NCBI RefSeq assembly: GCF_014203855.1
Contig: NZ_JACHJV010000002.1
Location: 62,001 to 126,000, forward strand
Length of the DNA stretch: 64,000 nucleotides
Source: Kitasatospora kifunensis
GTDB lineage: Bacteria; Actinomycetota; Actinomycetes; Streptomycetales; Streptomycetaceae
Direction: 5' to 3'
The notes beneath the pieces were generated by a model, which did no database searches, was not told where the DNA came from, and saw only the letters and a program-made list of their open reading frames with translations. Of the stretch, positions 50,194-59,395 are shown piece after piece (position 1 is the stretch's first letter; each line of letters opens with the position of its first letter). Position numbers and translations under genes: made by a program.

Positions 50194-50916
50194 ATGTCCT
50201 CACCGGTCCCCGCGAGTGTCACCCGGGCCCAACTGACCATCATGGAGCCCCCTTCGACGGTCGGCGCCCAGCCCGGCGGGGCGATCGCGACGCTTCCGCT
50301 GCAGTTCAATCCGGCGACCCTGGTGCTGAGCAAGTCCACGGAGTGGCGTCGCACACCGTCGCGGATGGCGGGCCAGTCCGCGTTGCCCGAGTTCGTCGGC
50401 AGCGGGCCGCGTTCGCTCTCCCTGGAGGTGTTCCTCGACGCGACGGCGACCCACGACAACTCGGTGGAGAGGGCCGTGGAGCAGCTGATGATCGCCTGTG
50501 TCCCCACCCCGAGCAGCCTGGCGCGCAAGACTCCGGCGAGCCCGTGGATCCGGCTGGACTGGGGCACGTCGAAGACGACGTCGTTCAACGGGGTGCTGAC
50601 CGGCCTGTCGGTCACCTACCGGCTCTTCGACGTCGACGGCAAGCCGCTGCGGGCCACCTGCTCGCTCGCCATCAGCGAGGCCAGTGTCGATCCGCCGGGC
50701 CAGAACCCGACCTCCGGCTCGCTGGAGGCACGCAGCACCCACCGGGTGGTCGCCGGCGACAGCCTGCCGCTGCTCGCCTGGCGCGAGTACGGCGACGCGA
50801 CGGCCTGGCGGACCATCGCCGAGGCCAACGACATCGACGACCCCATGGTGCTCGTCCCGGGAACGGAGCTGATCGTGCCGGGAATTGACGAACTCGCCCA
50901 GGGCGGGCGCCCATGA
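50194..50916 (+). CDS. cis7: CIS baseplate hub adaptor with LysM (Cis7)
   Basis: 240 residues. The N-terminal 180 residues (LPLQFNPATLVLSKSTEWRRTPS, SLSLEVFLDATATHDNSVERAVEQLMIAC) match the Afp7/gp53-like tube-baseplate adaptor. The C-terminal 50 residues form a LysM domain (THRVVAGDSLPLLAWREYGDATAWRTIAEAN), which in this context binds neighbouring baseplate proteins rather than peptidoglycan. It is coupled to the spike gene by ATGA. Confidence 0.9.
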   Translation: MSSPVPASVTRAQLTIMEPPSTVGAQPGGAIATLPLQFNPATLVLSKSTEWRRTPSRMAGQSALPEFVGSGPRSLSLEVFLDATATHDNSVERAVEQLMIACVPTPSSLARKTPASPWIRLDWGTSKTTSFNGVLTGLSVTYRLFDVDGKPLRATCSLAISEASVDPPGQNPTSGSLEARSTHRVVAGDSLPLLAWREYGDATAWRTIAEANDIDDPMVLVPGTELIVPGIDELAQGGRP

Positions 50917-52694
50917 CCACCCCCGAGGCACGAGGCGGTCGGCCCTTCGCCGCGGAGCCCGTCGTGGAGGCGCCGGGTGCGCTGCCGCCGATCTGGGCGG
51001 CGCAGTTGGTCTCCTGCGAGGTCGAGGAGAGCGTCAGCCTGCCCGACACCGCCGTACTGGCGTTCCGTGACGCGAACCACAAGCTGCTGACCGAGACCGG
51101 GATCACCATCGGCACCCGGCTGCAGGTCTCCGCCGTCACCGTGCAGGGGCACGCGCAAATGCGGCTGTTCCGGGGTGAGGTGACCGCGCTGGAGCTCGAG
51201 GTGGACGGGACGGGTTCCTACACCGTGGTCCGGGCGTCGGCGATCACCCACCGCCTGATGCGCGGGCGCCGGGTGAAGGCGTTCCGCAACATGACGACCG
51301 CGGACATCGTGCGCGAGGTCGCCGCGGGCGCGGGGTTGGGCTGCGGCCGCGTCGACGCGTTCGCCGTCGTGCACCAGCAGCTCTCCCAGGCCAACGTCTC
51401 GGACTGGGAGTTCCTCCGGTACCTGGCGCAGGAGAGCGGTGCGCAGGTGCGCGTCGACGACGACGGGCTGTTGGAGTTCGTCAAGCCGGAGCCCGCGTCC
51501 GGCGCCCCGGCCCCCGCCACCCCCGCTCCGCAGAACCCGATGGTCCTGGAGTACGGCCGCAACCTGCTGGAGCTGCGCGGCGTGCTGACCGGCGCCGGCG
51601 GAGCGGACACGGTCGAGGTGCGCGGCTGGAACGTCACGACCAAGAACGCCCTGGTCGCCACGGAACCGTCGGTGCTCGACCAGACCGTGCAACCGGGTAT
51701 GAGCCCTTCGGCGGTGGCCTCCGCCTTCACCGGCCCTTCTCGGCTGACCGTCGCCGACACCCCGTACCGCACGCAGGCGGAGACGACGGCCGCCGCCACC
51801 TCGCTGGCTGCCTCGGTCGCCGCCGGATTCGGCGAGTTGGAGGCGGTCGTCGAGGGCAACCCGAGGCTGAAGGCGGGCGTACCCGTGGCCCTGGGCAACG
51901 TCGGCGCCGCCTTCTCGGGCCGCTACACCGCCACCGCGGTGCGCCACCTCCTGGAGCCCTACCGCGGCTACCGGACCACGGTGGTGGTCAGCGCGGCAGC
52001 GGACCGCTCCCTGGCCGGGCTCGTCACCGGGGGCAACGCGCCGCCGCGCGGGCCGCGGCTGCCGGGGTTGGCGATCGCCGTGGTCACCGACGTCCGGGAG
52101 CCGGGAGGCGCGCAACGCGGCTGGGTGCGGCTGAAGTTCCCGTGGCTGGACGACGAGTACGTCTCCGACTGGGTGCGCACGGTCCAGTGGGGAGGCCAGG
52201 GGGGTGGCGGCGTGTTCAGTCCGGAGGTCAACGACGAGGTGCTGGTCGGCTTCGAGCAGGGCTGTCTCGACAGCCCCTACGTGCTGGGCGGCCTGTACAA
52301 CGGCGTGGACCACCCCTCGGCGCACGAGGTGCCGCTGGTCGACTCGGCCGCCGGCAGCGTCAACCGCCGCTCGCTGGTGTCGCGTTCGGGCAACCGTCTG
52401 GAACTGCTGGACGTGCCGGGCGGCCCGTCCGGTGTCCGCCTGGCCAGCGGGGACAAGAAGCTGGAGGTCAAGCTGGACGAGCAGCGCGGTGAGCTCGTGC
52501 TGACCGTCTTCGGCGCGGCCGGTGCGGCGGCGGCCAGTTCGGTGCGGCTGACCTCCTCCGGCATCACCATCGACGCCGGCACGGGAGAGGTGAAGCTGCG
52601 CGGGGGATCGGTGACCGTCAGCGGCGAGACGGCGGTCACCGTGGACGGCGGTGCCATGGCGGTGCTCAAGGCCGACCTCGTCCGCATCAACTGA
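50913..52694 (+). CDS. cis8: CIS spike/hub protein (VgrG-like, Cis8)
   Basis: 593 residues. The N-terminal 350 residues are the gpD/gp27-like hub (LFRGEVTALELEVDGTGSYTVVRASAITHRLMRGRRVKAFRNMTTADIVREVAAGAGLG...). An OB-fold gp5-type domain follows (AIAVVTDVREPGGAQRGWVRLKFPWLDDEYVSDWVRTVQWGG, PEVNDEVLVGFEQGCLDSPYVLGGLYNG). The C-terminus is a beta-helical needle (RLTSSGITIDAGTGEVKLRGGSVTVSGETAVTVDGG). It forms the trimeric spike through the baseplate centre. Confidence 0.93.
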   Translation: MTTPEARGGRPFAAEPVVEAPGALPPIWAAQLVSCEVEESVSLPDTAVLAFRDANHKLLTETGITIGTRLQVSAVTVQGHAQMRLFRGEVTALELEVDGTGSYTVVRASAITHRLMRGRRVKAFRNMTTADIVREVAAGAGLGCGRVDAFAVVHQQLSQANVSDWEFLRYLAQESGAQVRVDDDGLLEFVKPEPASGAPAPATPAPQNPMVLEYGRNLLELRGVLTGAGGADTVEVRGWNVTTKNALVATEPSVLDQTVQPGMSPSAVASAFTGPSRLTVADTPYRTQAETTAAATSLAASVAAGFGELEAVVEGNPRLKAGVPVALGNVGAAFSGRYTATAVRHLLEPYRGYRTTVVVSAAADRSLAGLVTGGNAPPRGPRLPGLAIAVVTDVREPGGAQRGWVRLKFPWLDDEYVSDWVRTVQWGGQGGGGVFSPEVNDEVLVGFEQGCLDSPYVLGGLYNGVDHPSAHEVPLVDSAAGSVNRRSLVSRSGNRLELLDVPGGPSGVRLASGDKKLEVKLDEQRGELVLTVFGAAGAAAASSVRLTSSGITIDAGTGEVKLRGGSVTVSGETAVTVDGGAMAVLKADLVRIN

Positions 52695-52771
52695 CGAATC
52701 ATCAGCAACTGACGCATCGTCACCAGCCGATCCAACCACTACATATCGAACCACCCGATAGGAGAGTGCAC

Positions 52772-53083
52772 ATGCCCCCCGCAGCCCGGACGGGCGACAC
52801 CACCGACCACGGCGGTGTCATCACCACCGCGCCACCCGGCGCCATCGCGGTGGAGACCGTGCTGATCGGCGGTCGGCCGGCCGCCGTCGTAGGCAGCGTG
52901 CACGCCTGCGTCCCGCACGTGGAGCTCGGGCCCACCAACCTCGTCATGCCCAGCCTCGCGGCGGCGTCCGGGGGAGTGGTCCTGATCGGAGGGCTGCCCG
53001 CGGCGCGCATGGGGGACCAGACGGTCTGCGGAGCCGAGATCGTGACCGGCGCGTTCAACGTGCTGATCGGAGGGGCCGCGTGA
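52772..53083 (+). CDS. cis10: CIS spike-tip PAAR-like protein (Cis10)
   Basis: 103 residues from the ATG at 52772, with GGAGAG at good spacing; an in-frame GTG two codons upstream is less likely. PPAARTGDTTDHGGVITTAPPG, VLIGGRPAAVVGSVHAC and VLIGGLPAARMGDQTVC are PAAR-like turns that cap the spike and bind a metal through His/Cys. It is coupled to the gp25 gene. Confidence 0.9.
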   Translation: MPPAARTGDTTDHGGVITTAPPGAIAVETVLIGGRPAAVVGSVHACVPHVELGPTNLVMPSLAAASGGVVLIGGLPAARMGDQTVCGAEIVTGAFNVLIGGAA

Positions 53084-53529
53084 ACGGAGGCTTCATCGGC
53101 CGTGGTTGGGCTTTCCCGCTGCGGGTGAACGCCACCGGCGGCATCGGCATGGTCGACCGGGACCGGGAGATCGCGGAGGCGATCCGGCTCGTCCTCGGCA
53201 CCGCTCCCGGAGAGCGGCCGATGCGCCCGGAGTTCGGCTGCGGCATCCACGAGTACGTCTTCGCGCCGGGCGACGGCACCACCGCGGGCCGCATCGCGCG
53301 CGAGGTGCGCACCGCGCTGGAACGCTGGGAGCCGCGGATCGAGGTGGACGACGTGGTGATCGCCTTCGACAGCATCGAGGAGGGCACGCTCTACATCGAC
53401 GTCCACTACACCGTGCGGTCCACCAACGACCGCCGCAACCTCGTCTTCCCCTTCTACACCATCCCGGCCTCCCCGGACGCCCCCGATGCCGCCGGCTCCT
53501 CGAACTCATCGGACGGGGGCGAGAGTTGA
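53080..53529 (+). CDS. cis9: CIS baseplate wedge protein gp25-like (Cis9)
   Basis: 149 residues from GTG (GTGA overlap). FIGRGWAFPLRVNATGGIGMVDRDREIAEAIRLVLGTAPGERPMRPEFGCGIHEYVF carries the GERxMRPxFG signature of gp25/lysozyme-like wedge proteins (the EPR core for sheath initiation). It is the platform on which the sheath polymerises. The stop overlaps the next ATG (TGATG). Confidence 0.93.
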   Translation: MNGGFIGRGWAFPLRVNATGGIGMVDRDREIAEAIRLVLGTAPGERPMRPEFGCGIHEYVFAPGDGTTAGRIAREVRTALERWEPRIEVDDVVIAFDSIEEGTLYIDVHYTVRSTNDRRNLVFPFYTIPASPDAPDAAGSSNSSDGGES

Positions 53530-55487
53530 TGGCGCTGCCCGCCCCGAACCTGGACGACCGCCGCTTCCAGCAACTCGTGGACGAGGCGAAGCGGTACGTG
53601 CAGCAGCGCGCGCCGGAGTGGACCGACCACAACGTCTCCGATCCGGGGGTCACCCTCATCGAGACCTTCGCCTACCTGGTGGACCAGCTGCTGTACCGGC
53701 TGAACCGGGTGCCGGAGAAGAACTACTCCGCCTTCCTCGACCTGCTGGGCATCCGGCTCTTCCCGCCGGCCGCGGCGAGGACGGAGGTCGACTTCTGGCT
53801 GTCGGCCCCGCAGGCGGAGACCGTTCTGCTGCGGGCGGGCACCGAGGTCTCCACGCTGCGGACCGAGACCGAGGAGGCGGTGGTGTTCTCCACCGTCGAG
53901 GACCTTCCCGTCGTCCCGAGCTCGTTGGACCGGCTGGTCACGGTCTCCGTCTCGGGGGAGCAGAGCGACCGCACGGCACGGTTGGCCGACGGCATGGACG
54001 TGCCGTGCTTCCAGCCGCGTCCCGAGGTCGGGGACGCCATGCTGTTCGCCCTGCCGGCCGTCGTGCCGCGGTGCGTCCTGGTGGTCAGGCTGGACAGCCG
54101 GGTGGAGGGCGTCGGTGTCGACCCGCGGCAGCCGCCCCTGGCCTGGGAGGTGTGGGACGGAGCGCGGTGGATCGCCTGCGAGCTCGGCTCCGACACCACC
54201 GGTGGCCTCAACAGGCCGGGCGAGGTGGTGGTGTTCGTGCCGGACGGGCACGTCGCCTCGGTGGTCGCCGGGCGCCGGGCGGGCTGGCTGCGCTGCCGGG
54301 TGACCGAGCCGCAGCCGGGCCAGCCGTTCTACTCCGAGTCCCCCACGATCCGCCGGGCGGAGGTGTTCACGGTCGGCGGCACCGCGACCGTCGTGCACGC
54401 GCAGACCGTGACCGACGCGCCCCTTGGCACCTCGGAAGGCGTCGCCGGCCAGCGCTTCCGGCTGGCGAGGCCGCCCGTGCTGCTCGACGGCGAGCCCCCG
54501 GCGGTCGAGGTCTCGGCCGGCGACGGCTGGCAGCGGTGGACGGCCGTCGAGCACTTCGGCGACTCCGCGCCGACCGACCGGCACGTGGTGATCGACGCCA
54601 CCGCGGGCGAGTTCGCCTTCCCGCCCGCCGTCCGCGAACCCGACGGCAGCCTGCGCGCGTTCGGCGCGGTGCCGCCCAAGGGAGCGCGGTTGCGCGTACC
54701 GCAGTACCGCACGGGCGGCGGGAGCGCCGGAAACGTCGCCCGCGGAACGATCTCGGTGCTGCGCAGTTCGGTCCCGTACGTGGCCAGGGTCGACAACCGC
54801 GAGGCGGCCAGGGGCGGGGTCGACGGCGAGACGGTGGAGAACGCCAAACTGCGCGCCCCCCACCTGCTGCGCCTACAGGAACGAGCCGTCACGGCCGGGG
54901 ACTTCGAGATGATCGCCCGCCAGGCCGCCCCCTCCGCGGCCCGGGTCAGCTGCCTGCCGGGCGTCGGCGAGCAGGCGGGTGTGGTGCGGGTGCTCGTGGT
55001 ACCCGACGCGGTGGCGGACGAGGGCGACCGGCTGCGGTTCGAGCAGCTGATCCCCGGTGAGCAGCTGCTGGCCGCCATCGCGACGGCCCTGGACGAGCGG
55101 CGGCTCATCGGCACCCGGCTCCTCGTGCAACCCCCCGACTACCAGGGCGTGACCGTGGTCGCCCGGCTCGCCACCCGCTCCCCGGACGCCGACCGGGTAC
55201 GGGAGGCGGCGCTCGCGGCGCTGTTCCGACACCTCAACCCGCTGCACGGCGGCGCCGACGGCTCGGGCTGGCCCTTCGGCCGGGCGGTGCAGTACGGGGA
55301 GGTGTTCGCCGTCCTCCAACAGGTGGCGGGCGTGACGGCGGTGGAGGAGCTGCGCCTGTTCCCGGCCGACCCGATCACCGGGCGCCGTGGCGCGCCCGCC
55401 GAGCGGGTCGACGTCGCACCGGATGCCCTCGTCTTCTCCCACCAGCACCAGGTGGTGGTCACCACCCTTGCCCCGGAAGGCCTCTGA
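53529..55487 (+). CDS. cis11: CIS baseplate J-like protein (Cis11)
   Basis: 652 residues. NLDDRRFQQLVDEAKRYVQQRAPEWTDHNVSDPGVTLIETFAYLVDQLLYRLNRVPEKNYSAFLDLLGI is the classic start of gp6/baseplate-J CIS proteins. EFAFPPAVREPDGSLRAFGAVPPKGARLRV and RTGGGSAGNVARGTISVLRSSVPYVARVDNREAARGGVDGE are the conserved central motifs. It forms wedge dimers around the hub with Cis12. It is overlapped at both ends by its neighbours (TGATG). Confidence 0.93.
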   Translation: MALPAPNLDDRRFQQLVDEAKRYVQQRAPEWTDHNVSDPGVTLIETFAYLVDQLLYRLNRVPEKNYSAFLDLLGIRLFPPAAARTEVDFWLSAPQAETVLLRAGTEVSTLRTETEEAVVFSTVEDLPVVPSSLDRLVTVSVSGEQSDRTARLADGMDVPCFQPRPEVGDAMLFALPAVVPRCVLVVRLDSRVEGVGVDPRQPPLAWEVWDGARWIACELGSDTTGGLNRPGEVVVFVPDGHVASVVAGRRAGWLRCRVTEPQPGQPFYSESPTIRRAEVFTVGGTATVVHAQTVTDAPLGTSEGVAGQRFRLARPPVLLDGEPPAVEVSAGDGWQRWTAVEHFGDSAPTDRHVVIDATAGEFAFPPAVREPDGSLRAFGAVPPKGARLRVPQYRTGGGSAGNVARGTISVLRSSVPYVARVDNREAARGGVDGETVENAKLRAPHLLRLQERAVTAGDFEMIARQAAPSAARVSCLPGVGEQAGVVRVLVVPDAVADEGDRLRFEQLIPGEQLLAAIATALDERRLIGTRLLVQPPDYQGVTVVARLATRSPDADRVREAALAALFRHLNPLHGGADGSGWPFGRAVQYGEVFAVLQQVAGVTAVEELRLFPADPITGRRGAPAERVDVAPDALVFSHQHQVVVTTLAPEGL

Positions 55488-56050
55488 TGAGTCGCGCCGC
55501 GCTCCCGGGGCTGCCCAGCCCGCATCCGATCGGCGAGTTGCTGCCCGCGCTCTACGCCGACGACGACCTGGCCCAGCGGCTCACCGCCGGTCTGGACACC
55601 GTCCTCGCCCCGGTCTTCGCCACCCTGGACAACCTGCCCGCCTACTTCCAACCACGCCTGGCACCGGTGGACTTCCTCGACTGGCTGGCGGCCTGGGTCG
55701 CGGTGGAGGTCGACCCGGCCTGGCCGCAGGAGGTACGCCGCACCGTGGTCGAACGCGCGGTGGAGCTGCACCGGTGGCGCGGAACCCGGCGGGGACTGCA
55801 GGAGCGGCTGCGGCTGATCCTCGGTGTCGGCACGCAGCTCGTGGAGGACGGCGGCGTCCAGTGGTCCACCACCCCGGGCGCCGTCGGCTGGCCCGCGCCC
55901 TCGGGGGAGCTGTTGGTACGCGTCTGGCCCGAGCGCACCCAGGAGGTGGCCGAGGACCAGGTGCTGGCCGTGGTCAGGGCGGCCTGCCCGGTCCAGCTCA
56001 GCTGCCGGGTGCAGATCCTGCCCGGTCCGCCGGGCAGAGAGGAGAGCTGA
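55487..56050 (+). CDS. cis12: CIS tail protein I-like baseplate wedge (Cis12)
   Basis: 187 residues: LPALYADDDLAQRLTAGLDTVLAPVFATLDNLPAYFQPRLAPVDFLDWLAAWVAVEVDP and RRTVVERAVELHRWRGTRRGLQERLRLIL match phage tail protein I/gp7-like proteins. Afp12 homologues are often far larger (carrying fibre-docking domains). This short form without fibre-docking extension fits a fibreless cytoplasmic CIS. A 3-base gap separates it from the next gene. Confidence 0.88.
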   Translation: MSRAALPGLPSPHPIGELLPALYADDDLAQRLTAGLDTVLAPVFATLDNLPAYFQPRLAPVDFLDWLAAWVAVEVDPAWPQEVRRTVVERAVELHRWRGTRRGLQERLRLILGVGTQLVEDGGVQWSTTPGAVGWPAPSGELLVRVWPERTQEVAEDQVLAVVRAACPVQLSCRVQILPGPPGREES

Positions 56051-56053
56051 CGG

Positions 56054-57082
56054 ATGCGTACGTGCCCCGACTGCGGAACGGCCAACGGGGATGGGGACGA
56101 CTTCTGCGGCAACTGCGGCGCCTACCTCGGCTGGCAGGAGCCCTCCACTACCGGGACGTCCCCCGCGACCGAGGCGCCCCCTGTCGCTGACGTGCCGGCC
56201 GTGAAACCCCCGCCTGCATCCCCACCCTCGTCCCCGCGCGTCGCGCCACCACAGCCCGACACCAGCCTGACGCCCGACACCGACCGACGGCCCGAGCAGG
56301 CCGACCCGGTGGCGGTGCAGCCCGCCAAGCCCATCGCGGCGCGCCCGGTCGTCCGGACCTCCGTGGCCGACGAGGCCCAGGACGGTCCCCCCTGCCCCCG
56401 GTGCGGCACACCCAACCGGCCCGATCGGCGGTTCTGCCGGCGCTGTGCGGCACCGCTGACCATCGCCCGGCCCGCGGCGGCCCTGCCGTGGTGGCGCAGG
56501 CGCTGGCCGTTCCGCCGCCGGGTGCGCATCGGTGGCTCCGGGACCGCCCTGCGCCGGATCATCGTGCTGCTCGTGGTGCTGGCGCTGGTGGTCGCGGGGA
56601 TCCTGCTGTACCCGGACGGGCGAACTGCCTACCAGGACGTGATGGACAAGCTCCGCGGCGCCTCGGCGATCACCCCCGTCACGGTCTCGGCGAGCGCCTC
56701 GGTCGAGGGCCATCCGCCGGCCGCGGCCGTCGACGGCCTCACCAACACCTACTGGGGAGCGCAGAAGGTCGGGGACTCGATCACGTTCGCCTTCCGCAGC
56801 CCGTTCCGGCTGGTGGATCTCATCATCCACACCGGCGGCTCCACCGACCCGCAGCAGTACCAGCAGGAGGCACGGCCCACGACGCTGGACCTGCTGGCCA
56901 CGGCGTCGAACGGAAAGGTGCACGAGCAACTGGTCTCCCTGAACGACAAGCCGGGCCCGCAGACCGTGCTGACCGGGGTCAGCGACGTGGTGCGAGTGAC
57001 CCTCGTCGTCCGTGGTGCGGCCGGGACGGGACCAGGCCGTGACATCGCCCTGGCCGAGGTGGAGTTCTTCAAACGCGACTGA
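56054..57082 (+). CDS. zinc-ribbon / TM / discoidin-like protein at the end of the CIS operon
   Basis: 342 residues. Two zinc ribbons (CPDCGTANGDGDDFCGNCG near 4-22; CPRCGTPNRPDRRFCRRC near 115-133) separated by a Pro-rich stretch are cytoplasmic. A basic segment (WWRRRWPFRRRVRIGG) leads into one TM helix near 172-190 (IIVLLVVLALVVAGILLYP). The C-terminal 150 residues are an F5/8-type C (discoidin; NADase-type glycan-binding) domain (VTVSASASVEGHPPAAAVDGLTNTYWGA) that would lie outside the membrane. Cytosolic zinc fingers plus an external sugar-binding domain could couple CIS particles to the envelope. Function inferred. Confidence 0.8.
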   Translation: MRTCPDCGTANGDGDDFCGNCGAYLGWQEPSTTGTSPATEAPPVADVPAVKPPPASPPSSPRVAPPQPDTSLTPDTDRRPEQADPVAVQPAKPIAARPVVRTSVADEAQDGPPCPRCGTPNRPDRRFCRRCAAPLTIARPAAALPWWRRRWPFRRRVRIGGSGTALRRIIVLLVVLALVVAGILLYPDGRTAYQDVMDKLRGASAITPVTVSASASVEGHPPAAAVDGLTNTYWGAQKVGDSITFAFRSPFRLVDLIIHTGGSTDPQQYQQEARPTTLDLLATASNGKVHEQLVSLNDKPGPQTVLTGVSDVVRVTLVVRGAAGTGPGRDIALAEVEFFKRD

Positions 57083-57227
57083 GCGCCGGGTGGATGCAGT
57101 CGCGCCCTGTGGGACGCGGTGCTGAGAATCCTGTGGGGTCGCGGGAACTCGCGGGCCACTTCTTCCGACTAGCTGGGCGGGCTCGCAGTGGCGGTCCCAG
57201 TGAATTCGGATCACCAGGAGTTGTCCC

Positions 57228-58304
57228 ATGCGATCTCGCGTGTTGTGCGGTGTGGCCGCCGCGGTTGCCCTGCTCGTGACGGGCTGCGGCAGCAGCGCCA
57301 AGTCGGGCGACGCGGCGGCGACGGCCGGGGCGGGCAAGGCCGCCGCGGCAGCCGCCTATCCCGTCAGGGTCGCGGACTGCGCCGGCGCGGAGACCACCTT
57401 CACGGCCGCCCCGAAGAAGATCGTCACCAGTAACGCCTCCAGCCTGGAGATGCTGCTGTGGCTCGGCGCGGGCGACAAGGTGATCGGCACCGGCTTCCCG
57501 CCGGGCACGGGCACCATGCCGGCCCAACTCGCCGACCAGGCGGCCAAGGTGCCGGTGCTGGGGCAGACGGTGATCGCGAAGGAGAAGCTGCTCGGCTCCG
57601 GCGCGGACCTCTACGTCGACACCTTCGCCGCCATGGGCTCGATGGGCGGCGGCATGGGGACCGCGCCCACCGAGCAGGAGTTCGCCGCCGCCGGCATCAA
57701 GCACATCTACCTGCACTCCACCGCCTGCGCCACGACGCTCAAGGGCCCGCAGCAGGACCTCTCCCAGGTCGAGGGCGACATCAAGAGCCTCGGCGCGGTG
57801 ACCGGCACCTCGGCCAAGGCCGACGAGCTGGTGGCGGGGATGGAGCAGAAGGTCGGCGCGGTGCGCACTGCCCTCAAGGGCGTTGCGGCGGGCCAGGAAC
57901 CGTCCTACTTCTTCTTCGACTTCGACGCCGGGACCAAGCAGCCGATGGCGGTCTGCGACAAGCAGGTCGCCAACGCGGTGATCACCCTGGCCGGTGCGCG
58001 CAACGTGTTCGGCGACTGCGAAGGCACCTTCAAGCCGGTCTCCTGGGAGGACGTGGTGGCCAAGAACCCCGACTGGATCCAGCTCGGGGTGCGCAACCAG
58101 GGCAGTGACGCGGCGAACCAGAAGGCGTTCGACGCGGCCGCCCAGTTCCTGCAGAGCTTCCCGGCGACCAAGGGCCTCAAGGCCGTTCAGGAAGGCCACT
58201 TCGTGCGGATCGGCTCGGAGGTGACCACCATCGCGGGCGTCCGCAACGCCGACACCGTCCAGCAGATCGCCCACCTCATCCACCCGGACCTGGTGAAGTC
58301 GTGA
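57228..58304 (+). CDS. ABC importer substrate-binding lipoprotein (FecB/BtuF-type)
   Basis: 358 residues with a lipobox VTGC (lipidated Cys about 20) and AGGAG before the ATG. Two lobes joined by a rigid helix: KKIVTSNASSLEMLLWLGAGDKVIGTGFPPG, GSGADLYVDTF, then MAVCDKQVANAVITLAGARNVF and FKPVSWEDVVAKNPDWIQLG. This is the class III fold used for iron-siderophores, haem, cobalamin and, in actinobacteria, the cofactor F420-0 transporter cassette. The sequence GMGTAPTEQEFAAAGIKHIYLHSTAC is not diagnostic. The upstream 145 bases (57083-57227) lack a clear riboswitch. First gene of a three-gene operon. Confidence 0.88.
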   Translation: MRSRVLCGVAAAVALLVTGCGSSAKSGDAAATAGAGKAAAAAAYPVRVADCAGAETTFTAAPKKIVTSNASSLEMLLWLGAGDKVIGTGFPPGTGTMPAQLADQAAKVPVLGQTVIAKEKLLGSGADLYVDTFAAMGSMGGGMGTAPTEQEFAAAGIKHIYLHSTACATTLKGPQQDLSQVEGDIKSLGAVTGTSAKADELVAGMEQKVGAVRTALKGVAAGQEPSYFFFDFDAGTKQPMAVCDKQVANAVITLAGARNVFGDCEGTFKPVSWEDVVAKNPDWIQLGVRNQGSDAANQKAFDAAAQFLQSFPATKGLKAVQEGHFVRIGSEVTTIAGVRNADTVQQIAHLIHPDLVKS

Positions 58305-59395
58305 CCGGGGAAGTCACTCGGGAAGCCACTGGGGAGGCTGCTGGGAAAGCAGCTGCCGCTCACCGGCCCGTACGTACCGTCCGGGCCGGCCTGGTCGCCG
58401 CCGTGCTGCTCGTCGCGCTGGTCGTCGCGCTCACGGTGGCCGTGTCGCTGGGCGCGGTCGACATCCCGGTCGGTGAGGTGTGGACCGTGGTCGGGCGCAG
58501 ACTGGTCGGGGACACCCCGGAGCCGGGCACCCGCGACCTGATCGTCTGGCAACTGCGCGCACCACGAGCCCTGTTGGCGGCCGTGGTGGGCGCCGGGCTC
58601 GGCCTGGTCGGCACCGCCGTGCAGGCCCTGGTCCGCAATCCGCTGGCCGACCCCTACCTGTTGGGGATCTCCTCGGGTGCTTCGCTGGGCGCGGTCGCGA
58701 TGATCGTGCTGGGCGCGGGGGTGGGTTCGGCCGTCGGGTTCGGCGTGTCGACCGCGGCCTTCGCCGGGGCGCTGGCCTCCTTCGCCCTGGTCTGGACCCT
58801 GGCCCGGCGCGGGGGCGGCTTCGCGCCGATGCGGCTGGTGCTGGCGGGGGTGGGCATCGGGCAGTTCATGTCCGGCTTCACCAGCTTCCTGGTGCTGCAG
58901 GTCGGCGACGACCAGCAGACCCGCGGGGTGCTGTTCTGGCTGATGGGCAGCCTCAGCGGCGCCACCTGGAGCCAACTGCCCATCCCGGTCGCGGCGGTGG
59001 CGCTGGGGCTGGTCGTACTCCAGGCCCGGGCCCGCGGCCTGAACGCGCTGCTGATGGGTGACGAGACGGCCGCCGGCCTCGGGGTGGACGTCACCCGGCT
59101 GCGGCGCGAGCTGTTCGCGGTGACCAGCCTGCTGACCGGCGTGCTGGTCGCCGTCTCCGGGGCGATCGGCTTCGTCGGCCTGCTCGTTCCGCACGCCTGC
59201 CGCCTGCTGGTCGGCGGCGACCACCGTCGCCTGCTGCCGCTGTCCGCGCTGGCCGGAGCGGTCCTGCTGGTCGCGGTGGACACCATCGCGCGCACGGCGC
59301 TGGCCACCCAGGAGGTGCCGATCGGTGTGGTCACCGCGCTGATCGGCGCCCCCGTCCTGCTCTACCTGCTGGATCGACGCCTGGAGCACCGTTGA
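58301..59395 (+). CDS. FecCD-type ABC permease
   Basis: 364 residues from GTG overlapping the lipoprotein stop. Ten hydrophobic helices, with the family motifs LRAPRALLAAVVGAGLGLVGTAVQALVRNPLADPYLLGISSGASLGAV and GFVGLLVPHACRLLVGGDHRRLLPLSALAGAVLLVAVDTIAR (coupling helix and GLxVPH). It forms a homodimer in the membrane, importing the chelate delivered by the lipoprotein. Confidence 0.93.
   Translation: MTGEVTREATGEAAGKAAAAHRPVRTVRAGLVAAVLLVALVVALTVAVSLGAVDIPVGEVWTVVGRRLVGDTPEPGTRDLIVWQLRAPRALLAAVVGAGLGLVGTAVQALVRNPLADPYLLGISSGASLGAVAMIVLGAGVGSAVGFGVSTAAFAGALASFALVWTLARRGGGFAPMRLVLAGVGIGQFMSGFTSFLVLQVGDDQQTRGVLFWLMGSLSGATWSQLPIPVAAVALGLVVLQARARGLNALLMGDETAAGLGVDVTRLRRELFAVTSLLTGVLVAVSGAIGFVGLLVPHACRLLVGGDHRRLLPLSALAGAVLLVAVDTIARTALATQEVPIGVVTALIGAPVLLYLLDRRLEHR

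Noticed and set aside
43330..57082. Tail-fibre gene for the CIS
   Set aside because: Checked every gene of the operon; none has a fibre-like repeat or knob domain, and Cis12 is short.
57083..57227. Possible cobalamin riboswitch before the ABC importer operon
   Set aside because: I saw GCCAC and GCAGTGG fragments but not the ordered B12-box elements, and the space of 145 bases is short. A covariance-model search would settle it.
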